Shown here: positions 42,366-52,932 of the stretch, piece after piece
Position numbering within the stretch: the stretch's first letter is position 1
How the letters are laid out: each line of letters starts with the position of its first letter
Assembly: GCA_021927905.1 (NCBI GenBank)
Contig: BLLK01000047.1
Coordinates: 2,418,001-2,482,000, forward strand
Direction of reading: 5' to 3'
DNA length: 64,000 nucleotides
Origin: Chaetoceros tenuissimus
Taxonomy: Eukaryota > Bacillariophyta > Thalassiosirophyceae > Chaetocerotales > Chaetocerotaceae
Translations under genes and position numbers: made by a program
Notes under the pieces: model-generated
Seen by the model: only the letters and a program-made list of their open reading frames with translations
Databases searched by the model: none
Told to the model about the DNA's origin: nothing

Positions 42366-45008
42366 TTATTCAATTACTCTCCATGATCCACACATTTTAC
42401 ATTGTCTGATGTTTTCTGGATTTTGATTGTAAGTACAAACGTCACAAGTCCATTTGTTTAGAATATCCATCTCAGCAGTATGATTCGAAGTAGAGTAGTT
42501 ATACATGTCTGTGTCACTCTCCGTATCTGTCAAATCTTGGATTACTTCCATCTCCTTTTTCTTTGGAGGTGCCTTTTTCTTTTTCTCGGAAGGTGCCTTT
42601 GTCTTTACTTTGAAAGGTAGCTTCGTCTGTTTCTTGGAAGCTGCCTTCGTCTGTTTCTTGGAAGCTGCCTTCGTCTGTTTCTTGGAAGCTGTCTTCGTCT
42701 GTTTCTTGGAAGCTGTCTTCGTCTGTTTCTTGGAAGCTGCCTTCGTCTGTTTCTTGGAAGCTGAGTTATTCCTTTTCTTTGAAGTTACATTCACTGAAGC
42801 TGAGTTATTCCTTTTCTTTGAAATTACATTCGCTGAAGTTACATTCTTCGAAGATACTTTCGCGGCGTCCATATCTACATTGTCAGCATTGTCAGCGATT
42901 TTCATATTATTCGACTTCTCTTCCACAATATCGTCCCTTTCGTAAAAGAAAAGAGAAAAATTTCTACCATCACTTTCCCTAGGCGCGAAATCTTTGTCTA
43001 AAACCTCCCCATTAGGCAATTCGCCAAGAAATCTTTGGTCGTTGGATAGCTTTGACCATCCTAGTGAAGAAATAAAGATTTCAAGACTTGCGATGTCCCT
43101 GCATCTAGTTCTCGAGGCATTGTTTCCGTCATGGTCGAATGGCAGGGTATCAATAATATCATATTCGTATCTAACGCCGTCTAAATCTCCGATCGCAATT
43201 CTTATGATTGCAACGTAATGCCCGTGGAAGTAGAGAGCAGCTCCAATTGTCCCCTGATGATTTTCAAACTCTTGGCAAGCGTGATGAATGTGCTGCGAAC
43301 GTAGAATATTGCCACCTTGTACACAATGATAACTCATAGTGGGATATTCATTCTCACGCTCCGTAATGAAATGCTGATGGATAGCAAGTATTTCCATGTA
43401 ACCACCTTCTCCTACCTCGAGTTCACGACGAATATCATGGATAATCGTAGGACATTCAATATCAATGATTCCTTCGATAATCTCATCGTCAACCTGATTA
43501 TCGCAAATGAAGTTTCCATTGATCATGTACGCTAGTAAAGCGCAACCATTTGCGCTTTCACCCTTTTGACTTGTACTGAGGAAAGATCTCTCAATCGATT
43601 TATTATCAAACAAAGCTTCCAATCTATTCTTGAGTTCACTAGAACGGTCCTGCATCGTATTTCTGATTAGATCAGTAACCCTTTCACCATCCAAGGGATC
43701 CCTTCCAATGGAATTGCTGGAGCCCTTATCCAGTAGATTGAGATTTACGATATTTTCCTCCCCTGCATCATCGAGATCCATTTCTCCATCTGAGTCCATT
43801 TCTCCATCTGAGTCCAAGTCCGTTTCATCTCCGAAATCATAATCATCCTCTTGATTGTAGAAGCTATCTTCCTCTAGATTGAATTCAAGATCATTCAGAT
43901 CAATCTCGCCAACTAACGCATCATTAGCTCTATCCCATTTTCCACAAACAACATACTTGTCATCGATTCTTTTCCATTTCAAAGGGAACCTATCAAATAA
44001 AGTCACGCTACCACCACAATCAATTCTGGTATTGAAGCTCACGATTTGGCATTTCTTTGTTACAAAGAATGCCATGCCAGCATCAGTACAATTTCTAACT
44101 GGCAAATATCCTAAATCCCTCAGAAATTCAATAAGAAGACATCTGTTCCTCAGAAAACCTTTCAAGAATGAAAGCCATGTGAAGTTTCTTGTTGGTTGGT
44201 GTTTCGCATCGAATAATTTCACTTGATATCTCTTTGTTTGTTTGTTGAAGTCCATTGATGTTGTAATGAAGATGTTGCCTTCTTCGAACGAAAGATCTTG
44301 AATTTTCTGAAACGTCTGATTCCATTCCTCTTCCATGTTATTATTTAAACACCATTTGCGATACTCCGGTATGAGGAGTTCTCTCTTTGTTTCAGTGAAA
44401 TTTTCGCCAAAGATTTCATAGACTCTATTGATGGTTTCATCCATCCTAGACATAGAGTTATGCCCTTTTCTCATAAGCAAAACACATAATAGGTCCATTT
44501 CATTCCTGTCATGTCTATCTAAGAAACAAATGACTTCTTCTTTACAAAATGCTGCCGTGTAACAACCTTCTACAGTATTAGAATTGGAGATGCCAAGTCT
44601 GCATTTGGCTTCACATAGATTCATGTCTTTGATTTTCATAGAGGTTCCTTCGACTAACTTTTCATCTAGTGGATCTTTCCGTTTGTGAACACTTATGGGA
44701 ATGTATTTATCTCCAGCAAATTGAATCCTCTGTTCGGTTGTGAGATTCCCAACAAGAATAAAATCAACTTCATCCCTATCGTAATAATGGAAGAAAGTAT
44801 CCTGTTTTCTCATGGTTTGATCCCTATTAATAGTTTGGTGTGAATTACCTATATCTCCTGGTGCAGTGGAAATATGAATTGTTTTGTATTGCTCGTCATA
44901 AATACTATAGTCTGGTGGTGTTTCGTTCAATCTCTCAGCATCTTCTAGGGAGAACGCATAGGCATCTGGAGGGAATACACGGTCACGCCTATCTTCTTGA
45001 CTTGCCAT
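42366..45008 (-). CDS. Papain-like cysteine protease candidate with RanBP2 zinc finger
   Basis: 880 aa, single exon. A candidate catalytic domain at about 485-640 has Cys489 in SANGCALLAYMINGNF, His597 in FHGHYVAIIR and Asp620 in YDIIDTLPFD, the order and context of papain-fold peptidases and deubiquitinases. The last 28 residues form a RanBP2-type zinc finger (Trp853, Cys855, Cys858, Cys870, Cys873), a class that often binds ubiquitin or RNA. Between them, about residues 749-796, is a Lys-rich linker of 8-residue repeats (SKKQTKAA). The N-terminal ~450 residues are unassigned; an acidic stretch lies around 385-420. A deubiquitinase-like role is an inference; no signal peptide. Confidence 0.68.
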   Translation of the reverse strand: MASQEDRRDRVFPPDAYAFSLEDAERLNETPPDYSIYDEQYKTIHISTAPGDIGNSHQTINRDQTMRKQDTFFHYYDRDEVDFILVGNLTTEQRIQFAGDKYIPISVHKRKDPLDEKLVEGTSMKIKDMNLCEAKCRLGISNSNTVEGCYTAAFCKEEVICFLDRHDRNEMDLLCVLLMRKGHNSMSRMDETINRVYEIFGENFTETKRELLIPEYRKWCLNNNMEEEWNQTFQKIQDLSFEEGNIFITTSMDFNKQTKRYQVKLFDAKHQPTRNFTWLSFLKGFLRNRCLLIEFLRDLGYLPVRNCTDAGMAFFVTKKCQIVSFNTRIDCGGSVTLFDRFPLKWKRIDDKYVVCGKWDRANDALVGEIDLNDLEFNLEEDSFYNQEDDYDFGDETDLDSDGEMDSDGEMDLDDAGEENIVNLNLLDKGSSNSIGRDPLDGERVTDLIRNTMQDRSSELKNRLEALFDNKSIERSFLSTSQKGESANGCALLAYMINGNFICDNQVDDEIIEGIIDIECPTIIHDIRRELEVGEGGYMEILAIHQHFITERENEYPTMSYHCVQGGNILRSQHIHHACQEFENHQGTIGAALYFHGHYVAIIRIAIGDLDGVRYEYDIIDTLPFDHDGNNASRTRCRDIASLEIFISSLGWSKLSNDQRFLGELPNGEVLDKDFAPRESDGRNFSLFFYERDDIVEEKSNNMKIADNADNVDMDAAKVSSKNVTSANVISKKRNNSASVNVTSKKRNNSASKKQTKAASKKQTKTASKKQTKTASKKQTKAASKKQTKAASKKQTKLPFKVKTKAPSEKKKKAPPKKKEMEVIQDLTDTESDTDMYNYSTSNHTAEMDILNKWTCDVCTYNQNPENIRQCKMCGSWRVIE
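42621..42764 (-). repeat. Six tandem 24-bp coding repeats
   Basis: Six head-to-tail copies of a 24-bp unit (starts 42621, 42645, 42669, 42693, 42717, 42741) with few substitutions, encoding SKKQTK(A/T)A. A second, 39-bp unit is present twice at about 42760-42837. Both stay in frame within the protease-like gene. Confidence 0.92.
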
Positions 45009-45909
45009 TTTGTGGGTTTATATACAAATATGAATTTACAATAGTCCAATGCTTATATCAGCGAAGAATCTAGTTGATTGGAATGGCGTGCATTGGTAGT
45101 CCTATATCTTTCTAGAGCATGGCATGATGGAATGCCACCAGATGCTCTACAAGACAAAAAGGGATGGGAATGAAAAGGAAGGTATGAATTACTGATGTTC
45201 AGGACTAATTTACGAATGTAGCTCAAATTACAGGACCGAGTGCATCTTCAAGTTCAACAAGGATAATTGAAAGTATGTATGATTGAAGTACGTCTATATG
45301 GTATTGAAGTTTCCTTCTTGTATACAGTTTACTTTCGGACTATTTCTTCCAATGTGGAATGATTTTTAGGCTATTTGCCATCTGCTCATTCTTGGCATTG
45401 ATGATTGACAAGGATAAAATGGCTATTTCTCTGTTTTCATTCATCTTAGTCATTAGTGTATGCAGTTTTCTTGGGAAAGTTGGTGTCACGACTTAAAAAG
45501 TGTATACAAGACAAAAGGATTGGAATGAAAGGAAGGTTTAATTCTTTCGGACTATTTATTCTGAGGTGGTATTGTTATCAAGGCCATTCTTGACAGTGAC
45601 ATTGGATCTGTGAAAAAAGGCGCGCTTTTTTGATTTTTCGATTGCTTTCCAAATTTTTGAGGGACGCCACCACTGCGTCTCCACTTCTGCAATCCATTTT
45701 CATTGTAACAACATCAATACTACTGACTTCCAGGTCGTCTAGTGATACCCAGGTCCATCACACATTACACCCAACTGTATACAATCAACGTAAGTGACAT
45801 CTGAAAGTATATTCGTGGGATGAAATTGATCACTGTATTTCTTACTGTTCAACTTTTCAATCGTGAAAATGAAATGCATTTTGATTCTCCAAAGGCATGC
45901 AAGCACACA
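45009..45909. other. Intergenic region with imperfect direct repeats
   Basis: About 900 bp between divergent island genes. A block around 45151-45183 (ACAAGACAAAAAGGGATGGG...) recurs at 45508-45540, and TTCGGACTATTT occurs near 45333 and 45546, so the region seems built from diverged repeats. No gene seen. Confidence 0.5.
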
Positions 45910-47620
45910 ATGAGTACGTCAAAGAGAAAAATGGATTCAAATGAAAATACATCTGTACCGAATAAAAGGAAACGAACGTTAGATAATGCAATCGTTACCT
46001 CTAATGGTGAAATTATTATATATCATGATGAAAAACGTAGAGAATCACCTCCTGCTGCGGATACTGTCTCTACACATGATTCTAACGTCTCGATCATTTC
46101 TTCGTAAGTAAACCAATTTATTCATATTTTGAAACTCGAAACTCTTTTTGATTCATCTATTACAATTTCAATAGGCATCGATTCGCTGAACCTGAAAAAA
46201 GCAGAAAGCATACTGTGAATGGAAGAAGATACTTTGGCGTGTCAAAGAGAAAAATGGATTCAAATGAAAATACATCTGTACCGAATAAAAGGAAACGAAC
46301 GTTAGATAATGCAATCGTTACCTCTAATGGTGAAATTATTATATATCATGATGAAAAACGTAGAGAATCACCTCCTGCTGCGGATACTGTCTCTACACAT
46401 GATTCTAACGTCTCGATCATTTCTTCGTAAGTAAACCAATTTATTCATATTTTGAAACTCGAAACTCTTTTTGATTCATCTATTACAATTTCAATAGGCA
46501 TCGATTCGCTGAACCTGAAAAAAGCAGAATGCATACTGTGAATGGAAGAAAATACTTGGGTGTTGTCCTATCAGATCGTGGGAACGTATACAAGGCTTAT
46601 ATCGATAGAAATGGATCAACATTACATATTGGGGATTTCCAGCTTGCCTGTGATGCTGCAGCTCATGTTGATGAAATTTTAGATATAGCCGGAGAGTCTA
46701 GACGCATTCGTAATTTTCAAACAAGAGAGGAATTCCAAAAGGAAAGATATGCAGAGATCATTTCTCGTGCCAATGAATATTATGATTCGTTTACTGAGGA
46801 ACAGAAGAAGATACTCAGCAAGGGTGATTTGAAGCAAAAGTTACTCGAAATCTCAAAAGACAATAGGAAACCGAGAGAATTCCTTTTGAGAAAACTCCTT
46901 AGAGAAGATTGTTCCTCTTATACAAGAAATACTTTTATTCATTCTTTTTTAAATAGGGAATTTGGAAAGTTTTACTGGACCCCAGCTGAAGTTTCAAAGC
47001 TACTTCAACTTGTAAACAAATACGGCACAAAGGACTGGGAGAAGATTGCGTCAGAGATGGAAACGAAATCAAGAGACCAGTGTCGTACAAAATATAGATA
47101 TGAGAAACAAAGCTTACCAGCATCAAAGTGGACCCAAGCTGAAGTTTCAAAGCTACTTCAACTTGTACAGGAACACGGCACAAAGTGGAAGAGGATTGCA
47201 TCAGAGATGAAAACGAAATCAGAAAGCCAGTGTGTGGTTAGATATAGGAGTGAACAACAAAAATTAGCAAGGCAGAAGAGAGGATTGAAAGTGAAAGCAT
47301 ATATCAGTTGGACCGATGCTGAAGAATCAAAATTGCTTCAACTCGTAAAGAAGCATGGAAGGAAATGGAAGAAGATTGCAAAAGAGATGGGAAAGGGGAG
47401 TGACAGAGCGTTAGCAAAAAAATTCCGTAACATGAAGAAGAGAACACAAAAACCACAAGAAAAGAAAACAAGATCTGCACATAAACCTTGGACCAATGCT
47501 GAAATTTCAAAACTTGACAGACTTAGAAAGGAGGGGAAGAAGTGGCGAGAGATCGCAAAAGAACTTGATTCGAGAACAGTAGAATCTGTGAAGGGAGCAT
47601 TCGAATATCATTTGAAATAA
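45910..47620 (+). CDS. AP2-like / four-SANT Myb DNA-binding protein with duplicated exon
   Basis: Exons 45910-46103, 46175-46426 and 46498-47620 (GTAAGT...ATAG, both introns near-identical) join in frame to 522 aa. Exons 1 and 2 encode the same ~65-residue basic, disordered segment twice (SKRKMDSNENTSVPNKRKRT). Exon 3 opens with an AP2-like fold at about 162-212 (KYLGVVLSDRGNVYKAYI, then LHIGDFQLACDAAAH). Four SANT/Myb repeats follow at about 309-351, 360-400, 420-460 and 480-522, each beginning (Y/K/S/P)WT.AE.SKL. Probably a nuclear transcription regulator. The duplicated exons leave the frame intact. Confidence 0.85.
45918..46563 (+). repeat. 323-bp near-perfect tandem duplication (exon plus intron)
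   Basis: Sequence from 45918 recurs from 46241, offset 323 bp. The two copies are identical over the exon and intron; differences appear only in the last ~45 bp of the unit. Confidence 0.95.
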
Positions 47621-48487
47621 TTCTATGCTGCAATTAATTTTGTGCAAAGATTGATATGCCTAACAACTCTAAAATTATCACTGAATATCCTACAATCTTC
47701 TATTGTCCACTTGTAATAATTCGAAAGAAGCAGTCGATATTGTAGATGAAGTAAGTAGATTATGTAAAACTGTTCATCCTTCTTTGAATGTCTTTTGCTA
47801 ATAATAACAAATAGATCCGGATGACAAGAAGAAATCGAAGAAATGTGGTTAGAGCTACTTGCGTTACGTATACGAATGCTATATCAGCATGTAAGAAGTC
47901 GGATCCACCAGATTTAAAAACGGCTCTAAAACTTCTTAGTGAACCTTCTGTTGTCCATCTGCTACGACATGCTATAAGCCTATTTAGAATAACGTCATTG
48001 TAGCGTCATTGGAATCTTGACGAACTTCGAAGAGTTGTCATCAAACGCAAATGAGAAGGGCTAATGAGAAGCATGTTCTTTCCTCTTCATTCACAATGCT
48101 CATAATTGATTAAAGTAAACATCAAAGTTAATCCCACTAACTGCAAACCATTCTCTTGTTGCAGCAATCTGTAATAAGGTAAATTAGCCAGATACACGAC
48201 AGAAAATTCCTTCCCAAAAACAGATGTGAACGACGGACAGACGAGTAGGGATCTATCTCCTTCACTGATTCACTGATTCAGCCATCATCAATTCGTATTG
48301 ATGTTGTTGATATAGTTTACCTTACGTACTATAAATTCACTAACTGATATAAATCAGAAGTATTGATCAAATATTATTTTTTTGCCATTCAGAGAGAAAA
48401 GAAAGTCGGAAATACGACAAGGACTATTTTTAGACATACTTGCATTCATAGCATTCAGAAAAAGAAGTAAAAAAACGTCAGTAAAGA
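47621..48487. other. Intergenic region with a PPR remnant
   Basis: About 870 bp. Apart from the PPR-like fragment listed separately, no gene is seen; the last ~300 bp are AT-rich and must include the promoter of the gene at 48488. Confidence 0.4.
47700..48003 (+). pseudogene. PPR gene remnant
   Basis: The frame at 47821-48003 encodes VTYTNAISACKKSDPPDLKT, the consensus start of a PPR hairpin, and stops soon after. Just upstream, SKEAVDIVDE ends at a GTAAGT donor and a TAG acceptor precedes 47815, as if an intron of the parent gene were kept. There is no start codon or further repeat, so it is taken as a fragment. Confidence 0.55.
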
Positions 48488-49294
48488 ATGAGACTTGCTG
48501 CAATTTCTTTATCAGTTATATCTTGCCTATTGAGAATACCTGCTCAAGGAACATGGGCATTCACACAACCATTGTCATCTAGATTACCAGCCTCAGCCCT
48601 CTTCTCGACATCTTCCATTGAATACTCAACTCGTCAAAAATGTTGGAGACCAACTGTTCAAGATGTTGAACGTATCTCATGGGGGAAACCAGCGAAAAAG
48701 AAGGGAACAGGATCTAGAGGCGTTCCACATCGTTTGAATGAGGAAGAGCGACTTTCATTTGATCAAGCACGTAGAAAAGGCTTTCTTGAAATTGGTGGCT
48801 CTGGGTGGAGATCTCAAAGACGAGATGCTCCATTAGTGAATACTTATAGAAGTTTATGTGATGCCAGAGGGCAGGTGTGTATAACATTGCACAAGGGAAA
48901 TACTGGATTGGATGAAATAGTGATTGATTTGAGTCCGCTAAGATTACCGGATGTTTTTGAACAAGTTGAAAGATCACTGATTGAATTTGTTGGTTTGCCT
49001 ACTTCCTATCAGGCTTCTAGTGAGAAAAATGTACAAGAGGAGAATGTGGAGATCACAGAGGGATTTGATCCATTGACAGATGAGGAAATGGATGAAGCAT
49101 TTGATTCTAGACCTATTTATCAGCTTCCAACTTATTGCATTTCATGGGAGATCCAAAGATCCGAGGGAAAAGCATTAGGCAAGAAATTGGCTAATGAATT
49201 CAATACTATTGAAGCAAAGGCATCAAAGTCAAAGAAACCAAATCATGTCAAAGCAGGAAAGAATCGCAGACATGGTGGCTATGGTATAGGATAA
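48488..49294 (+). CDS. Plastid-targeted conserved protein of unknown function
   Basis: 268 aa, single exon. The signal peptide ends in TWAFTQP, an AF-type bipartite plastid motif, followed by a Ser-rich transit region. The mature protein contains RPTVQDVERISWGKPAKKKG and RRKGFLEIGGSGWRSQRRDA, both compact and likely conserved, then a beta-rich segment (GQVCITLHKGNTGLDEIVID) and an acidic loop. The C-terminus is basic and Gly-rich (KAGKNRRHGGYGIG). I cannot name the family. The basic blocks could bind nucleic acid. Confidence 0.75.
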   Translation: MRLAAISLSVISCLLRIPAQGTWAFTQPLSSRLPASALFSTSSIEYSTRQKCWRPTVQDVERISWGKPAKKKGTGSRGVPHRLNEEERLSFDQARRKGFLEIGGSGWRSQRRDAPLVNTYRSLCDARGQVCITLHKGNTGLDEIVIDLSPLRLPDVFEQVERSLIEFVGLPTSYQASSEKNVQEENVEITEGFDPLTDEEMDEAFDSRPIYQLPTYCISWEIQRSEGKALGKKLANEFNTIEAKASKSKKPNHVKAGKNRRHGGYGIG

Positions 49295-49803
49295 AATTTA
49301 AATAAAAAATGATTCTCTGAAAGATGCTCATTTGAAGGCATTGTTCTGCAAGAAATGGCGTAAGGTCTATCTGCGAGGCAAGTCTCAAGTTTGAAAATGC
49401 GAATACACTTTTCTTGTTTATTCCCACATCATATAAATATATAAATATATACATATATATATGGTGCAACCAAAATGAAAATCAGCTATTTTCTCGCTAC
49501 TTATTCAAAATAGTAATTGTAGACTTTTCAAACTTCTTCAGCAAATTCCAAAAGAGAGAGTTCGAACTACCAACATGAAACGGTCTAAATTCAAATTTTG
49601 GTGAATATGCACGTTCATTCTTCTTGTGACGTTGATCTTGTGATGATACGAGAAAGAATAACACACATGCAAGTTGATGCGAAGGCATCATCATCTCAAT
49701 TAATTACGAGAAAGCCATTGAGATAGCAGCAATTGTTAATCTCGAGACAATCATTTCTGCACCATTTCTTATAGAAAAGAACAGAGAACATAAAAAAAGA
49801 ATA
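49295..49803. other. Intergenic region
   Basis: About 510 bp between two plus-strand genes, with an AT-alternating stretch at about 49434-49462. No gene seen. Confidence 0.4.
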
Positions 49804-51618
49804 ATGAGAAATGGGATGAACATTTTTTTCATTTTGCTGAGCACTACGTTTGCCATTGTTGCATCATTTTCTCAGTTGAAACATGCAATATACTCACCTG
49901 TTCATACGTCGGAAAAGAGCTCATTTCCTCATCACCGATCTATAAAATCTTCATATTCCCGTCTTCACATGGCTGATGGCGAAGGACTGAAGGTCAGCGA
50001 TGTAGATCAGTCTTCAATTTCAGAATCGTCATCAACAGATGAGCATCAACAGATTGACTATGTAAAGGTAAATGGTGCAAATGGCTACCATGAGAAAGAT
50101 ATCCAAGAAGACAAGAATTCCTCTAATTCGTTAGGAAAGATTGCATCCTACAAAGAATTGATTTTATTTATAAGCACAACTATCATAATATGGCTAAGTG
50201 AACCATTGTTGTCATTAGTTGACACAACAATTGTTGGTAAATTCGCTAGTAATAGCAAAAACATCATTCAAGGAGTAGCACCTGAGACCATCCAATTAGC
50301 AGCTCTAGGACCAGCAACTATGCTGTGCGATAATGCATTCTACCTGACATACTTCTTGGCGATGGCAACTACAAATCAACTAGCGACGGCTTCAGCAAAG
50401 AATGACGAGAAATTACAAGTCAAGACCACTTCACATGCATTGGGAGTTGCATCTATTCTAGGGCTAATTATTTCTGCAGTTATATTTACTTCTGGGGGAA
50501 CTTTACTTCAGTATATTTTGGGCAGTGAAGGAGCAATGGTGAATGGCTTAGATTTGACCAAGCCTGTGATTAATTTTTCATGGGATTACACAAAGATACG
50601 CGGAATACTCGCACCTTTGACAATCATGGGCATGATTGCTCAATCAGTCAGTTTGGCAACTTTGGACACTCGGACTCCTGCACTAGCAGTGTTGGTAGCA
50701 AGTATAGTGAATGTCGTTGGAGACATCTTTCTAGTTGCAAAAGTTGGTATGGGTTTAAGAGGAGCAGCCATTGCTACTGCGGCTGCCGGAGCGGCATCAT
50801 CTCTTGTTCTCATTAGAGAATCTAAAAGAAAAGTGGATAAATGGCAAAAATCTGATACAAAAGAAAAGAGACCATTTGTATCTCTACCCGATCCAAAGAG
50901 TTTCATTTCATTGGTGAAACTTGCAGGACCCATCTTCTTTGTCATTTTAGGAAAATTGGTTTGCTACTCCGCAATGACTTTGAAAGCAAGTGACTTTGGA
51001 ATGCTTTCATTGACTACTCACAACATCATGTTACGTGTCTTTTTCTTTTTTTGTACCTTTGGAGATTCATTTTCGTTGGCAGCACAAAGCTTTTTACCAA
51101 AAGTCTTGTATGGTAATAGCGAAGTCTCTACCACCGAAACCAATGAAATTGAAGAGGAAACGAGGCAAGCGATTGTACCTAAAGAAAACACAGATGTTGC
51201 AAAGACGTTACTGAAACGCATATTCACTCTTGCGTCAGCAATGGCTCTTACAAATTCCAACTTAGCTCGACAAATATTAAAACGAGGAGGCTCTTTTTTC
51301 ACAAACGATTCAACAATTTTACAACTCCTAGGTGATCCTGCTCGAGTATTTTACCTGATGGGGAGCGTTTTACTGCATCCTTTAATCATGACGATGGAAG
51401 GTTCGATATTGGCAACACGAGATCTTGGCTTCTTGGTATCAGCCTATTTCTTCACCATGGGCACCATGTTGAGTTTACTCAAGTTCTCAACCAATTCTTT
51501 TACAGAAGTATGGCGTGCTCTATTTACATTCCAAGCTATCCGCACTATAACATTCGGAGCACGAGTATTCCAAAAGACTCGTTCGAAAAAGAAGACTAGA
51601 ATTACTGGTAATGCATAA
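49804..51618 (+). CDS. MATE-family transporter, probably plastid
   Basis: 604 aa, single exon. The first ~22 residues form a signal peptide ending IVASFSQ, close to the plastid ASAF motif, then ~90 disordered residues. About 12 transmembrane helices follow; the first contains LSEPLLSLVDTTIVGKFAS, the family's signature start, then IQLAALGPATMLCDN. MATE proteins are Na+ or H+ antiporters for organic cations and metabolites; plant EDS5-type members sit in the plastid envelope. A helical, charged linker lies in the middle (about 430-470). Substrate unknown. Confidence 0.88.
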   Translation: MRNGMNIFFILLSTTFAIVASFSQLKHAIYSPVHTSEKSSFPHHRSIKSSYSRLHMADGEGLKVSDVDQSSISESSSTDEHQQIDYVKVNGANGYHEKDIQEDKNSSNSLGKIASYKELILFISTTIIIWLSEPLLSLVDTTIVGKFASNSKNIIQGVAPETIQLAALGPATMLCDNAFYLTYFLAMATTNQLATASAKNDEKLQVKTTSHALGVASILGLIISAVIFTSGGTLLQYILGSEGAMVNGLDLTKPVINFSWDYTKIRGILAPLTIMGMIAQSVSLATLDTRTPALAVLVASIVNVVGDIFLVAKVGMGLRGAAIATAAAGAASSLVLIRESKRKVDKWQKSDTKEKRPFVSLPDPKSFISLVKLAGPIFFVILGKLVCYSAMTLKASDFGMLSLTTHNIMLRVFFFFCTFGDSFSLAAQSFLPKVLYGNSEVSTTETNEIEEETRQAIVPKENTDVAKTLLKRIFTLASAMALTNSNLARQILKRGGSFFTNDSTILQLLGDPARVFYLMGSVLLHPLIMTMEGSILATRDLGFLVSAYFFTMGTMLSLLKFSTNSFTEVWRALFTFQAIRTITFGARVFQKTRSKKKTRITGNA

Positions 51619-51830
51619 AACTATTTATTTGGAATCAAAGATTTTACCTTAGATATGATTGTATTTATGCTATTGACATTGCTTTGATATATTGGATTTG
51701 GCATCTGCAGTTTGAATCCTTTGTGTACAATTCACAGTACACATTTATTTACATAACTTCCGCATTGTTCATACGGGACCAAAATAAACTGCAATCGTAA
51801 CACAAAATCATCACCACCTGTACCCCTTAC

Positions 51831-52428
51831 TTAGCACATATCTTGACTCTTTCTCACAATCTGTCTAACCTTTTTCTTGAAAGCTGGTCTATCATTTCTC
51901 CACTGAACAGCTGCGTCAAGATTAGCTGGACTTTCATCATTCGGATCACTGAGCATAGAAATCACTGAAATAAGGATTTGCTCTACACCAAGAATAGGCC
52001 TCCATCTCTCATCCGCACTTTCTTGTGCATTCATAGCATCCTCGCCTGGTGGATGCAGAATAGAAATACATACCTTCCCATCCTCGTATACATTAGGGTG
52101 CCACATGTCGGATTCAAATGTCATGGTAGGTGGCATATTTGGAAAGTCTGGTGGGAATTGTAATCTAGCTTTGAAGAATCCTCCTTCATACAATGTACCA
52201 TCTGGTCCCATAATTAGGATCTCCCAATCGTAGAGGTCTGCATCGTCTTTGAGACCGACTGACACTAGATCGATTGGGTTTTTATTGAGTTCTGGTTGTT
52301 AAGTAAAAAGGAGAGGTATGTAGGGTGAGAAAAGATGACGATGAAAGTGATGGGATAATAAATATAACATGGGAGGGAGACATACCTGCAAGCTGCCTTC
52401 GCAAAAGTTCTTTTCCGTATTCAGTCAT
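51831..52428 (-). CDS. UBE2G: Ubiquitin-conjugating enzyme E2, UBE2G type
   Basis: Exons 52428-52386 and 52291-51831 join at a split Glu codon to give 167 aa. The HPN motif is at 79-81 (MWHPNVYEDGKV) and the catalytic Cys at 89 (GKVCISILHPPGEDA). The following GEDAMNAQESADERW loop is the insert that marks the UBC7/UBE2G group, which serves ER-associated degradation and other K48-chain pathways. Length is right for the family. The ORF beginning inside exon 2 would lack the first ~25 residues. Convergent with the MATE gene. Confidence 0.95.
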
Positions 52429-52764
52429 TTTTGATTTAGATAGAGCAAGTTTTTGTAATTGTAAAAGGACAGTGTGGGCCTTATGTAAGAGGAGAGAAGT
52501 AAAAGCCTAATGAGAGTGAAAAGGGTGAGAGGTTGCGTGTTACGAAGGTCATTTTTTTGAATTACTATGTAGCTATGGTAGCTAGCTACAATATTATCTT
52601 CATTCTACTACTGCTGTACCGGTCGGATCTTTTGTTTATTCTCAACAACTAATTATTCATAAAAGAAAAGAACAATATCTACTCTTTGATGACCATGATA
52701 TACTTGAAATTCAATTGGTCTACGTACAGTAAATAGTAATACCTTTCTAAAATATGTGTACGGA
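52429..52764. other. Intergenic region
   Basis: About 335 bp between the E2 gene start and the tRNA-Thr copies. No gene seen. Confidence 0.4.
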
Positions 52765-52813
52765 AGCTCGTATGGCGCAGTGGTAACGCATTTGACTTGT
52801 AATCAAAAGATCC
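52765..52813 (+). pseudogene. Truncated tRNA-Thr copy
   Basis: 49 nt match the 5' part of the intact tRNA-Thr downstream (acceptor to end of anticodon arm) with two visible differences (C/G, A/T); the T-arm and 3' acceptor strand are missing. The intact copy begins 168 bp downstream. Confidence 0.9.
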
Positions 52814-52932
52814 AATATATCAATAGCCTATCGTATTGCTATATTACTTCCTATTTGTTTGAATCATGTTCATTTAGTCAGTAATATCTTTAGTACAAAT
52901 TAAAAATTCAAATAAAGGCATAGATATACAGC

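Noticed and set aside
42621-42764. Regular 24-bp repeats that could look like a CRISPR array
   Set aside because: The repeats are head-to-tail without spacers, in frame within a eukaryotic coding sequence, and encode a Lys-rich linker.
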